From positions 1 to 64,000 of the forward strand of contig JAGWZK010000017.1 of the NCBI GenBank assembly GCA_018968885.1: a stretch of DNA of 64,000 bases, written 5' to 3'. The position numbers and the translations under genes are program-made. Below the pieces are notes generated by a model. The model did no database searches. It had not been told where the DNA came from and saw only the letters and a list, made by a program, of their open reading frames with translations. Origin of the DNA: Planctomycetota bacterium. GTDB lineage: Bacteria > Planctomycetota > Phycisphaerae > Phycisphaerales > UBA1924. This document shows positions 1 to 10,478 of the stretch, piece by piece; the first letter of the stretch is position 1, and each line of letters opens with the position of its first letter.

Positions 1-264
1 CTCGGGGATGAAGGAGGAGGGGTGATGGTTGTGGGTTCTGTTCCCGGGGTTGCCACCCCGGGCTCGTCACTTGCGACGCTTCGCGGCGGAGAAGATGCAG
101 AATCACACTGACCCCCGAGCGGGTCAGTGGCACAGATCCGGAGAAGTCAGGGCCACCTGCCGTCATCTGGCAACGATGCCACGCTCATTCATGCCAATCG
201 AAATTGCGTCCATCACTTGGTTCACACGTTCAATGCAGATAAAGCTAGCTACTCGATCTTGATT
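1..264. other. Gene-free stretch with two inverted repeats
   Basis: I see no credible gene here. Two strong inverted repeats stand out. Positions 43-62 form a perfect 8-bp stem (CCCGGGGT/ACCCCGGG) around TGCC. Positions 106-129 form a perfect 9-bp stem (CACTGACCC/GGGTCAGTG) around six bases. Neither is followed by a T-run on either strand, so they are not obvious intrinsic terminators. They may be the end of an upstream transcript or dispersed palindromic elements. Confidence 0.5.
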
Positions 265-630
265 CTAGCCTGTCGCCTCCGTTATTCGGTGCACCACCTG
301 AATTTTGCCATATCCAAAAACCTTCGCCCACAATCCCAGTTGCATCACTTGACATCCACCTTCGTCACCAAACCTCGCCTGCACGACTTCCGCCTTCAAT
401 GCACCGCACCGCCCCAACACTCTTCGGTTGGTGATTATCAATTCTTGCCGTGCCATATACAACAACCGGTATGCCATCCAAAGGACCAGTGGAATACCGA
501 TGAGGACTGCTGACAGTCGCACCCCACACAAGAGCGCCAACACATGCACGATGACAGCGATCCACGATACGCGGCAGCGCAGCAGCACGCGCTCGTCCGG
601 TTCCAGATTCAGGTTCGCTTCAATGTTCAT
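265..630 (-). CDS. Small membrane protein with bacterial PH-like (bPH2/YdbS-type) domain
   Basis: The product is 121 aa. It begins with a short acidic segment (LEPDERVLLRCRVSW), followed by two closely spaced hydrophobic segments (about residues 18-55). After these comes a domain opening with RQELIITNRRVLGRCG, the 'xLTNRRVxxRxG' signature of the bPH2 (DUF304) family. Members are small membrane proteins of unknown biochemical role. I chose the ATG at 630, which has GGGAG about 10 bases upstream. A longer reading frame upstream would run through the terminator of the neighbouring ppdK gene, so it is unlikely. The family match is by motif only. Confidence 0.7.
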   Translation of the reverse strand: MNIEANLNLEPDERVLLRCRVSWIAVIVHVLALLCGVRLSAVLIGIPLVLWMAYRLLYMARQELIITNRRVLGRCGALKAEVVQARFGDEGGCQVMQLGLWAKVFGYGKIQVVHRITEATG

Positions 631-727
631 CCAATGTGCTCTCCCAGAGCAATCTACCAGATGATCTGACCGCAAGTTTTTGTTGCTGACTCTTCCACGC
701 CCAACTTCTACTTCTCCTGCGGATACA

Positions 728-764
728 GAAAAACACAAGCCCCGCGCACGAGGCGAGGGGCTTG
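728..764 (-). terminator. Intrinsic terminator of ppdK
   Basis: An 8-bp stem (CAAGCCCC at 736-743 with GGGGCTTG at 757-764) is followed on the minus strand by TGTTTTTC. It lies about 65 bases past the ppdK stop codon, before the next minus-strand gene. Confidence 0.8.
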
Positions 765-829
765 GAAGAAATACTCAAGTGCTACCAATCTGCTCCGAGC
801 TCGCGCTCGGGGTTCCCTGATACAGGAAT

Positions 830-3595
<2,766 letters not shown>

Positions 3596-3864
3596 CTGAC
3601 AACCTCACTTTTACGGCTGCCCCGTCTGTGCCATCCCGGCACCAGACCACGCAGTCGCTTGCTTAGTTTCTCTATCGCTGTCGTGCGTCTCGTCAGGGCG
3701 GCGTAGCGTCTACCTCGCCCTCTCGAATTGCGGCAGTCCGCCCGCCGCTCACGCCGTACATTCTAGGTTCCGAAAAAGACCCTTTCGACCCCCGAACACG
3801 CCCAATTCGGGCAAAACCCCGACCAGATACCGCAAAAAGCCGTTTCATTTTGTTTCATTTTGCC

Positions 3865-5283
3865 ATGACATCGACTGCGACCAACCTTCAACCAGTACAG
3901 GTGTTTCCGGGCGGAAGCGGGGTTTCGGCGTTGGAGGTGTTTGGGCGATTAGGGAGGGAGATGCCGCTAACGGTGGTGAGGTTGGGCGCGGCGGGAGGAA
4001 CGCCGGGGCGGTTCACGATGGTGGGCGTGGTGGCGTCGACGAAGACGGTGGAGATTGAGGAGTATGCGGAGGCGGGGACGCTTTGCCCCCCCACTGTTGC
4101 CGGCGGTGGTGGTGTGGATTGTGATTCAGTTCGGACTGATGCCTCAGGTTCTGACTCAGCACTTAGCACTCGGCACTCAGCACTTCCTTTCGGTCCGGGT
4201 TGGTTTGTGGCGTTGCCGTATGAACTTGGACGAGTGTTGGAGCCGGTTTCGGGTTGCTTGTCAAACTCAGCACTCAGCACTCATCGCTCGGGACTTCCGG
4301 CCGTGTGGCAGCGGATAGAGAATGCGCTTGTGCATGATGCGGTGACGGATACATGGAGTGGGTTTGGAGAGTGGGAGGCGTTGCTGGAGAGGGCCAGAGT
4401 GGTCCCGGCGGTGACTGAGGCGTTTGCGTTGGGGGCGATTGAAGTTGCCGCGAATCGAGAGAAGTTTGTGGGGAATGTGCAGAGGGCGCTGGAGTACATC
4501 TGCGCTGGGGATATCTATCAGGCGAACATCACGCATGCGCTGCGGACGACATTGGGCGGATCAGCACGGGCGCTGGCGGCAAGATTGTTTGCATTGGCGA
4601 ATCCGGCGCATGGGTGTGTTGCAAGATTTGTGCATCAAGGCACGCAGCACACGCTGATCAGTTGCAGCCCGGAGTTGTTTTTGGCGGGGAACCTGCGGAC
4701 GCGCGCGATGATGACGCGACCGATGAAGGGAACGCGTCCGGCGGATGCGGACCCGAGTGAACTCGTGCGATCAATCAAGGATCAAGCGGAGCTGGCGATG
4801 ATCATTGATCTGATGCGGAATGATCTGGGGCGCGTATGTGAGTTGGGTTCGGTGTGCGTGGACGCGGCACGGACGATTGAGCGGCATGGTGATGCGGGGA
4901 GCGGCGTGCTGCAGGCCACGGGGACGATTCGCGGCAGGTTGCGCGAGGGGACGACACTGGATGCGCTGTTGCGGGCGACGTTTCCGGGTGGGAGCATTAC
5001 GGGGGCACCGAAGATTCGGGCGGAGCAGATCATTGCTGAGTTGGAAGGAGAGCCGCGCGGATATTACTGCGGGAGCATGGGGTATGTGGCGGACGATGGA
5101 ATGGTGGAGATGAGTATCGCGATTCGGACAGCACATGTGAAGGGTGAGGAGTTTGCGTTTGCCGTTGGCGCGGGGATTGTGGCGGATAGCGATCCTGAGC
5201 AAGAATGGATGGAGACTCTTGATAAGGCGTGGTTGCTGGGGCCTGTGATGAATCGTGGTTTGGCAAGCTGGGCGAGGAAGTGA
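3865..5283 (+). CDS. pabB: Aminodeoxychorismate synthase component I (chorismate-binding enzyme)
   Basis: This 472-aa member of the anthranilate/aminodeoxychorismate synthase component I family would aminate chorismate for p-aminobenzoate and folate synthesis. The chorismate-binding domain fills residues about 190-465. It shows GDIYQANITHAL, the substrate loop MKGTRPADAD, the EQAELxMIxDLxRNDLGRVC-like block, and FPGGSITGAPKIRAEQII. The motif PMKGTRP and the compact N-terminus favour PabB over TrpE. The N-terminal half is interrupted by two low-complexity inserts coded by heptanucleotide tracts (see the repeats). I chose the ATG at 3865; no good ribosome-binding site is seen. The stop overlaps the next start (TGATG), so the Nudix gene is translationally coupled. 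Confidence 0.9.
   Translation: MTSTATNLQPVQVFPGGSGVSALEVFGRLGREMPLTVVRLGAAGGTPGRFTMVGVVASTKTVEIEEYAEAGTLCPPTVAGGGGVDCDSVRTDASGSDSALSTRHSALPFGPGWFVALPYELGRVLEPVSGCLSNSALSTHRSGLPAVWQRIENALVHDAVTDTWSGFGEWEALLERARVVPAVTEAFALGAIEVAANREKFVGNVQRALEYICAGDIYQANITHALRTTLGGSARALAARLFALANPAHGCVARFVHQGTQHTLISCSPELFLAGNLRTRAMMTRPMKGTRPADADPSELVRSIKDQAELAMIIDLMRNDLGRVCELGSVCVDAARTIERHGDAGSGVLQATGTIRGRLREGTTLDALLRATFPGGSITGAPKIRAEQIIAELEGEPRGYYCGSMGYVADDGMVEMSIAIRTAHVKGEEFAFAVGAGIVADSDPEQEWMETLDKAWLLGPVMNRGLASWARK
4154..4185. repeat. Heptanucleotide tract (ACTCAGC-type) inside pabB, copy 1
   Basis: Four imperfect tandem heptamers (ACTCAGC, ACTTAGC, ACTCGGC, ACTCAGC) run from 4154 to 4181, followed by ACTT. 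They encode the insert SALSTRHSAL in the N-terminal domain of PabB. Confidence 0.85.
4265..4292. repeat. Heptanucleotide tract (ACTCAGC-type) inside pabB, copy 2
   Basis: Four heptamers (ACTCAGC twice, then ACTCATC and GCTCGGG) encode SALSTHRSG. This is the same unit as the tract about 110 bp upstream, so two independent expansions or one duplication sit in the same gene. Confidence 0.8.
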
Positions 5284-5780
5284 TGAACAACTGGACGAGC
5301 CAACCGGGCCCACATCTCCGCACTGATGTGTTTGATGTGTACATCTTTCGAGTGGCGAAGAGCGGGGTCGAGATTCTGCAACTGCGGCGTGCGGAGGTGC
5401 CCTTGCTACAGACGTGGCAGCCGGTGATGGGGCATGTGGAGGGAAGCGAGTCAACGCCTGCGGCGATGTGGCGGGAGGTTGAGGAGGAAGTGGGACTCGT
5501 GCGCACTCACGCGCGTGGAGCGTGGGCGTTGGAGGGTGTGCATCCTTTTTATCTGGCGAGCAGGGATGCGATTCTGCTGAGCGTGCGGTTTGCGATTGAG
5601 GTGGGGGCGGAGTGGGTGCCTCGGTTGAATCATGAGCATGATGCGGTGAGATGGGTGCCGCTGGCGGATGTACGAGCGTGCTTCATGTGGCCGGGGCAGA
5701 TCGCGGCACTCGATGAACTGCGTGACTGCATCCTCAATCCCAACTCCCTTGCCCGCGAACATCTTCGTCTACCGCACTGA
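5283..5780 (+). CDS. Nudix hydrolase
   Basis: The product is 165 aa with a complete Nudix box: Gly, five residues, Glu, seven residues, then REVEEEVGL. This fits the consensus Gx5Ex7REUxEExGU exactly and would bind the catalytic Mg2+. Such enzymes hydrolyse a nucleoside diphosphate linked to another group. The size and layout resemble NudB-like dihydroneopterin triphosphate pyrophosphatases. That would suit its position one base behind pabB (both folate synthesis), but this assignment is inference. The start ATG overlaps the pabB stop codon as TGATG, and GGAAG lies just upstream inside pabB. The gene ends before the tracrRNA terminator of the neighbouring CRISPR locus. Confidence 0.85.
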   Translation: MNNWTSQPGPHLRTDVFDVYIFRVAKSGVEILQLRRAEVPLLQTWQPVMGHVEGSESTPAAMWREVEEEVGLVRTHARGAWALEGVHPFYLASRDAILLSVRFAIEVGAEWVPRLNHEHDAVRWVPLADVRACFMWPGQIAALDELRDCILNPNSLAREHLRLPH

Positions 5781-5837
5781 CAACGCACATCACTTCGAAC
5801 TCACGTCCGCAACGCTCTCAATCCAAACGCCCAGGCG

Positions 5838-5865
5838 AAAAAAAACGCCCCAAAGTGAGGCGTTG
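5838..5865 (-). terminator. Intrinsic terminator of the tracrRNA
   Basis: On the minus strand AACGCC (5864-5859) pairs with GGCGTT (5849-5844) around a loop of about nine bases. It is followed by a run of eight T (5845-5838). This is a textbook Rho-independent terminator at the 3' end of the predicted tracrRNA. Confidence 0.9.
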
Positions 5866-5937
5866 CGGGATGCCCTTGGGCAGAGCCCGGCGGATGTTCC
5901 TTTACCGTGATACACGGCGGACATCGCTCTGATACAC
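5838..5937 (-). ncRNA. tracrRNA of the type II-C CRISPR-Cas9 system
   Basis: This ~100-nt RNA is read from the minus strand, divergent from cas9. Its first 22 nt (5937-5916) begin GUGUAUCAGAGCGAUG and pair with the 3' part of the minus-strand CRISPR repeat over 22 bp, the only irregularity being one G-U pair. After a six-nt bulge (GUGUAU), CACGGU pairs with the first six repeat bases GCCGUG, giving the lower stem / bulge / upper stem layout that Cas9 recognises. A GGGC-UCU-GCCC hairpin and the terminator hairpin follow. A consensus promoter lies immediately upstream. The RNA would guide RNase III processing and load crRNA into Cas9. The strand call rests on the promoter, duplex and terminator all agreeing. 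Confidence 0.92.
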
Positions 5938-5943
5938 AGTCAA

Positions 5944-5971
5944 AGGATACCCTGAGCCAACCCGCTGTCAA
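5944..5971 (-). promoter_or_regulatory. tracrRNA promoter (TTGACA-16-TATCCT)
   Basis: On the minus strand a perfect -35 TTGACA (5971-5966), a 16-base spacer and a -10 TATCCT (5949-5944) place transcription start near 5937, exactly where the anti-repeat begins. It lies between the tracrRNA and the cas9 ribosome-binding site. Confidence 0.85.
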
Positions 5972-5998
5972 GGGCAGGTTTATGTGGAGGGTGGCACC

Positions 5999-8900
5999 AT
6001 GCCGCAGTTGAACTATGTGCTGGGATTGGACCTTGGTGTGTCCTCCATTGGCTGGTCGATGGTCGAACTCGACGATTCGGGCACACCAATTGGTATCGTG
6101 CGAATGGGATCTCATATCTTCGATGCTGGCGTCGAAGGCAGCGATCCCGACATTCAAAAGGGGCGAGATTCTTCCCGAGCGGCGGCACGACGAATGGCGC
6201 GGCAGATGCGGAAGCAGATTCGCCGCAAGGCCCTCAGAAGGCGACAACTGCTAAGAGTGTTGCAATCGGCTGGACTGGTGCCTGATGGGGATATTCAGAG
6301 TCCCGCAGGTATCGACCAACTGCTGAAATCGGTGGATGCCAAACTGCGTGCGACATGGGAAGCCGATGCTGATCATCGCGCGGCACAGCTGCTGCCGTAT
6401 CGCATTCGTGCGCGTGGGTTGTCCGAAAAACTCTCGCCCACTGAGTTTGGCCGCGCCATCTATCACCTCAACCAACGCCGAGGCTTTCTCAGCAATCGCA
6501 AGTCGCTTGCCAAGGAAGGGGAAGAAACCGGCATTGTCAAATCGAGCATCGCGGAACTGAAGCGCACGATGGAAGCGGGCGGCTTTCCCACCATCGGTGC
6601 ATACTTCGCATCGCTTGACCCCACAGATCCAGCCGCAGGACGGATTCGTGGTCGCTGGACCAGCCGCGACTGGTTTCGGGCTGAGTTCGATCAACTTTGG
6701 GAAACCCAATCGAAGCACAACCCTGCTCTTTCCGACGAATTGAAGCAACGCATTGCCAGAGCCATCTTCTTTCAGCGTCCCCTGAAGCCGTCTGACCATC
6801 TCATCGGCACATGCGATCTCATCCCCACGCAGCGGCGTTGCCACATCTCACTGCGAGAGGCCCAGCGTTTCCGCATGTTGCAGGCGGTCAACAATCTGCA
6901 GATCTATCTGCCGGACAACACGAAGCGGGGCTTGGCCCGCGAAGAACGCGACAAACTCATCGCGTGGCTCTCCACTGAAGGTGATATCACATTTACGATC
7001 CTCCGCACCAAGAAATATCTCAACCTTCCCAAGGGTTCCACATTCAACCTGGAAGAAGGAGGCGAGAAACGCCTCATCGGTCATCGCACTGATGCCAAAC
7101 TGAGAGAAGCCCTTGGTCCTCGCTTCGACAAGTTAAGCGAAGACCAACGCGATGAACTCGTGGACCTGCTTCGCTCGTTTGAGAAAGAACGCCCGCTCTC
7201 GGACTACATGCAGACACACTTCAACCTCGACAAGGCCTCGGCGGATGCATTCAGCATCATCTCTCTTGAGGATGGATACGCAAGTCATTGCCGCGCGGCG
7301 ATTCGCCGCCTCCTGCCCCGGCTAGAAGAAGGCACGCACTACATGACAGCCCGCAAGGAAGAGTTCAACGACCCCGATGCGCCGCGTGAGCCGCTGGACC
7401 AGTTACCGCCATTGGATAAATCAGTGGAGAATCTTCGTAACCCGGCCGTCGCGCGCACCCTCACCGAACTCCGCAAACTCATCAACACCATCATCCGCGC
7501 TTACGGCAAGCCCGCACACATCCGCATCGAACTCGCACGCGATCTCAAGAAACCCCGCAAGCAGCGCGAGCAGGATTCCTATCGCATGCGCGATCGCGAA
7601 CAACAGCGAGAGCGAGCCAAAGTCAAGATCCTCAAAGATGGCGGCATCGCCAATCCCTCCCGTCAAGATGTCGATCGCGTACTACTGGCGGAAGAGTGCG
7701 GCTGGGTGTGCCCATACACGGGTGCTCAGATATCCGTGCAATCCCTCCTCGGTCGCCACCCCCAATTCGATATCGAACACATCTGGCCCATGTCGCGCTC
7801 CCTCGATGACTCTTTCGCCAACAAGACGCTGTGCCAAGCCGATGAGAACCGAGCCCGAAAGAAAAACCGCACACCTTACGAGGCGTATCACGGCACACCG
7901 CTATGGGAAGCCATCCTGCAGCGCGTCAAGAAGTTCAAGGGCGACTTGGCACGAACCAAACTCGAACGCTTCAGTGCCGAGCAAATCAAGGAAGGTTTCG
8001 CCGCACGCCACCTCGCCGAGACACGCTACACCTCCTCTCTTGCCACCGAGTACATCTCTCTTCTCTATGGTGGCAGTTACGACATCGAGCGTTCACGCCG
8101 CATCCATGTCACCACCGGCGGTCTCACCGCCCACCTTCGCCGCGAGTGGCAACTCAACCGCATCCTTAGTGATGATGACAGCAAAAATCGCGGCGACCAC
8201 CGCCATCATGCCATCGATGCTCTGATCGTGGCCCTCACCGATCACGGAACCGTCAGTAAACTCCAGACCGCCTCGGAAGCCGCACAAGCCGCCGGAAGGC
8301 GACTCTTCGCACAGGTTCCCCTCCCTTGGGAAACCTTCCATGAAGATGTGCAGTCGCGTGTCGATGCCATCAATGTCTCGCATCGGCAATCGCGGCGTGT
8401 GCGCGGGCCTTTGCACGCAGACAGCAACTACTCCAAACCCATTCCTGATGGCTCGGGAGAATCAGTCCGCCGCATCCGCAAGCCAATTGAATCCCTCACC
8501 GATGCCGAGGTGGAACGCATCAGCGATTCCAGAGTTCGTTCCATCATCGTCGCCGCACTGAACGCTGCCGGTAAGCCACCCAAGGACGCTTTCAAAGATC
8601 CAAAGAACCACCCGACGTTCACCTCGCGGGCTGGCAACATCATCCCGATCCACAAGGTGCGCATCGACACTAGCAAAAAACCGTTTACCGTGGGCAAAGG
8701 CCCACGCCAGCGGCACGTCGGTCCCACGCAGGGCTCCAACCACCACACTCGCATCATCGAGGTTTCCAATGATGTAAAGCGGACAGTCAAGTGGGTGGAT
8801 GAACCCACCACGCTCTTGGATGCGTATCAGCGGCAAGCCAAGAAACAACCCATCGTGCCGCCAACCGTCTCTCCAGCGCAGAAGTTGCTTTTCTCTCTTG

Positions 8901-9133
8901 CCGCCAATGAGTACCTTCTCATTGATGACCATGAGGGAAAGCGGAGACTGTGCCGCGTACTCAGTTTCTCTGAGGGCGATCTTGAACTTGTCGAGCACTG
9001 GGACGGCAGGCCGATTGACGAACGTAAATCCGCCAAAGCTCGCATCCGCACACGCGGCGGAGATCTTCAGAAACGCAACGCCCAAAAAGTCCTTGTGACA
9101 TACCTCGGTGAGATTCGCAATGCCGGCGGGTGA
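5999..9133 (+). CDS. cas9: Type II-C CRISPR RNA-guided endonuclease Cas9
   Basis: This 1044-aa dual-RNA-guided DNA endonuclease is in the compact II-C size class. RuvC-I is YVLGLDLGVSSIGW (Asp11), followed by an Arg-rich bridge helix (about residues 60-90, RRMARQMRKQIRRK) and the helical REC lobe. RuvC-II is HIRIELARDLKK (Glu511). The HNH domain has FDIEHIWPMS (Asp591, His594) and ADENRARKK (Asn617), with the same His-to-Asn spacing of 23 as SpyCas9. RuvC-III is DHRHHAIDAL (His737, Asp740). A C-terminal PAM-interacting region of about 270 residues follows. All catalytic residues are present, so it should be active. I chose the ATG at 5999 because GGAGGG sits seven bases upstream; an in-frame GTG at 5984 would overlap that site. 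It heads cas9-cas1-cas2, overlapping cas1. Confidence 0.97.
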   Translation: MPQLNYVLGLDLGVSSIGWSMVELDDSGTPIGIVRMGSHIFDAGVEGSDPDIQKGRDSSRAAARRMARQMRKQIRRKALRRRQLLRVLQSAGLVPDGDIQSPAGIDQLLKSVDAKLRATWEADADHRAAQLLPYRIRARGLSEKLSPTEFGRAIYHLNQRRGFLSNRKSLAKEGEETGIVKSSIAELKRTMEAGGFPTIGAYFASLDPTDPAAGRIRGRWTSRDWFRAEFDQLWETQSKHNPALSDELKQRIARAIFFQRPLKPSDHLIGTCDLIPTQRRCHISLREAQRFRMLQAVNNLQIYLPDNTKRGLAREERDKLIAWLSTEGDITFTILRTKKYLNLPKGSTFNLEEGGEKRLIGHRTDAKLREALGPRFDKLSEDQRDELVDLLRSFEKERPLSDYMQTHFNLDKASADAFSIISLEDGYASHCRAAIRRLLPRLEEGTHYMTARKEEFNDPDAPREPLDQLPPLDKSVENLRNPAVARTLTELRKLINTIIRAYGKPAHIRIELARDLKKPRKQREQDSYRMRDREQQRERAKVKILKDGGIANPSRQDVDRVLLAEECGWVCPYTGAQISVQSLLGRHPQFDIEHIWPMSRSLDDSFANKTLCQADENRARKKNRTPYEAYHGTPLWEAILQRVKKFKGDLARTKLERFSAEQIKEGFAARHLAETRYTSSLATEYISLLYGGSYDIERSRRIHVTTGGLTAHLRREWQLNRILSDDDSKNRGDHRHHAIDALIVALTDHGTVSKLQTASEAAQAAGRRLFAQVPLPWETFHEDVQSRVDAINVSHRQSRRVRGPLHADSNYSKPIPDGSGESVRRIRKPIESLTDAEVERISDSRVRSIIVAALNAAGKPPKDAFKDPKNHPTFTSRAGNIIPIHKVRIDTSKKPFTVGKGPRQRHVGPTQGSNHHTRIIEVSNDVKRTVKWVDEPTTLLDAYQRQAKKQPIVPPTVSPAQKLLFSLAANEYLLIDDHEGKRRLCRVLSFSEGDLELVEHWDGRPIDERKSAKARIRTRGGDLQKRNAQKVLVTYLGEIRNAGG

Positions 9134-10037
9134 TCGCATCATCGAGATCGCTTCTTCTCCTGCCCGCATCGCCCTTGATACTGGGCGGCTGGTCATCCGC
9201 CGCGATGGGATGCCGGATTCATTCGTGCCCGTCGCCGAAGTCGGTACCGTCCTGCTCGCGCATCCGCAGACCATCATCACCACACCCGCGATGCAGGCAT
9301 TGATGTCCGCAGGCGCATCGGTGATGGTGTGTGACTCATCTCTTCTGCCCTGTGGACTCATGCTCCCCATGAGTGCAAACACCTTGCAGACCCAACGCAT
9401 GTTGCAGCAGGTGCAAGCAACACTGCCCGTGCACAAGCGGCTCTGGCAGCAGGTGGTTCGCTGCAAGATTCAGGCCCAGTCCGCGACCTTGACCTCTCTG
9501 CATAATGATGATGGTGGTTTGCGGTTACTCGCAGTAAGAGTGCAGAGTGGCGACCCGAAAAACGTCGAAGCAACCGCTGCAGTTCGTTACTGGCCGCTGC
9601 TTTTCCGTGACCCCGAGTTTCGCCGCAGGCACGAGGCCGAGGATCAGAACCGACTGCTCAACTACGGCTACGCCATCATTCGCGCTGCCATGGGCCGCGC
9701 CATATGCGCGGCCGGGTTACATCCCTCGCTGGGTATCCATCACCGATCGCGTTCCAACCCGTGGTGCCTCGCCGATGACCTGATGGAGCCGTACCGACCC
9801 CTGATCGATCACGAAGTCGCCACACTCGCGGCGGAGTACGGCCGCCTCTGCCCACTCGATCCTGATTCCAAACGACGACTGATTGCGGTCCTGGAACTTC
9901 GCCTCAGTGTTAAGAACAAAAGTCCGGAAACTCGCGCGGTGGCAGACATGATCCAGAGAACCGCTCAATCTCTCGCCAAGGTATACGCCAAAGAAGCCGA
10001 TCAATTGGAGTATCCGCATGGGCAACTGAACGGTTGA
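9120..10037 (+). CDS. cas1: CRISPR-associated endonuclease Cas1 (type II)
   Basis: The 305-aa integrase subunit acts with Cas2 as the spacer-integration complex. The metal-binding residues are visible: Glu150 in NVEATAAVRYW, His207 in SLGIHHRS and Glu223 in DDLMEPYRP. The helical core NYGYAIIRAAMGRAICAAGL is typical of type II Cas1. I chose the ATG at 9120 because GGTGAG lies seven bases upstream. A GTG at 9108 is an alternative. Either start lies inside the 3' end of cas9 (14-26 bases overlap), so translation is probably coupled. With no cas4 or csn2 beside it, this is a minimal II-C adaptation module. Confidence 0.95.
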   Translation: MPAGDRIIEIASSPARIALDTGRLVIRRDGMPDSFVPVAEVGTVLLAHPQTIITTPAMQALMSAGASVMVCDSSLLPCGLMLPMSANTLQTQRMLQQVQATLPVHKRLWQQVVRCKIQAQSATLTSLHNDDGGLRLLAVRVQSGDPKNVEATAAVRYWPLLFRDPEFRRRHEAEDQNRLLNYGYAIIRAAMGRAICAAGLHPSLGIHHRSRSNPWCLADDLMEPYRPLIDHEVATLAAEYGRLCPLDPDSKRRLIAVLELRLSVKNKSPETRAVADMIQRTAQSLAKVYAKEADQLEYPHGQLNG

Positions 10038-10077
10038 TCCCGGGTCGCTCCCCGCGGCAGTACCAGGGTTGATCGTC

Positions 10078-10428
10078 ATGCGTGTGCCGCGTGATCACGA
10101 TGACATCTCGGGGTATCGGTGGATGTGGCTTTTCACCATGTTCGATCTTCCCGTGGATACCAAGGAAGCCCGCAAGCGTTATGCAGTTTTTCGCAAATAC
10201 CTCATCCGTGAGGGGTTCACGATGCTGCAGTTCAGCGTGTATGCTCGGCATTGCCCCTCGGAAGAATCCACCGAGGCCCTAAAAGCAAGAATCCGATTGC
10301 AAGTTCCCGAAGAAGGGCAGGTTCGCGTGCTGGCCGTGACGGATGCTCAGTTTGGCCGGATGGAGGTGTACTTTGGAAAAAACCGCAAACCAACTGAGGA
10401 TGCGCCCGCACAAATCATGCTTTTTTGA
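10078..10428 (+). CDS. cas2: CRISPR-associated protein Cas2
   Basis: The 116-aa ferredoxin-fold partner of Cas1 has the beta1 strand MWLFTMFDLPVDTKEAR, which includes the conserved Asp, then RKRYAVFRKYLIREGFTMLQFSVYAR and a C-terminal strand RMEVYFG. I chose the ATG at 10078; AGGG lies about nine bases upstream, and an in-frame TTG at 10069 is possible. A 40-base gap separates it from cas1, and it ends 50 bases before the first CRISPR repeat. It completes the operon. Confidence 0.94.
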   Translation: MRVPRDHDDISGYRWMWLFTMFDLPVDTKEARKRYAVFRKYLIREGFTMLQFSVYARHCPSEESTEALKARIRLQVPEEGQVRVLAVTDAQFGRMEVYFGKNRKPTEDAPAQIMLF

Positions 10429-10478
10429 GTGCAGACCATCTCCCAAATGCCTGTTTTTCAAGCATTTGCGAGAGATCT
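10429..10478 (+). promoter_or_regulatory. Short AT-richer leader-like segment between cas2 and array, with hairpin
   Basis: Only 50 bp separate cas2 from repeat 1, and the segment is AT-richer than its surroundings. It contains an inverted repeat (CAAATGC at 10444-10450, GCATTTG at 10462-10468; 7 bp). Allowing one mismatch, two more pairs close a TTTTT loop. It may be the integration leader, the 3' end of the cas mRNA, or the stop for minus-strand pre-crRNA. No T-run follows the stem on either strand. Confidence 0.5.

Noticed and set aside
5916..5998. tracrRNA transcribed on the plus strand toward cas9
   Set aside because: It would lack a terminator and run into the cas9 ribosome-binding site; the minus strand has promoter and terminator.
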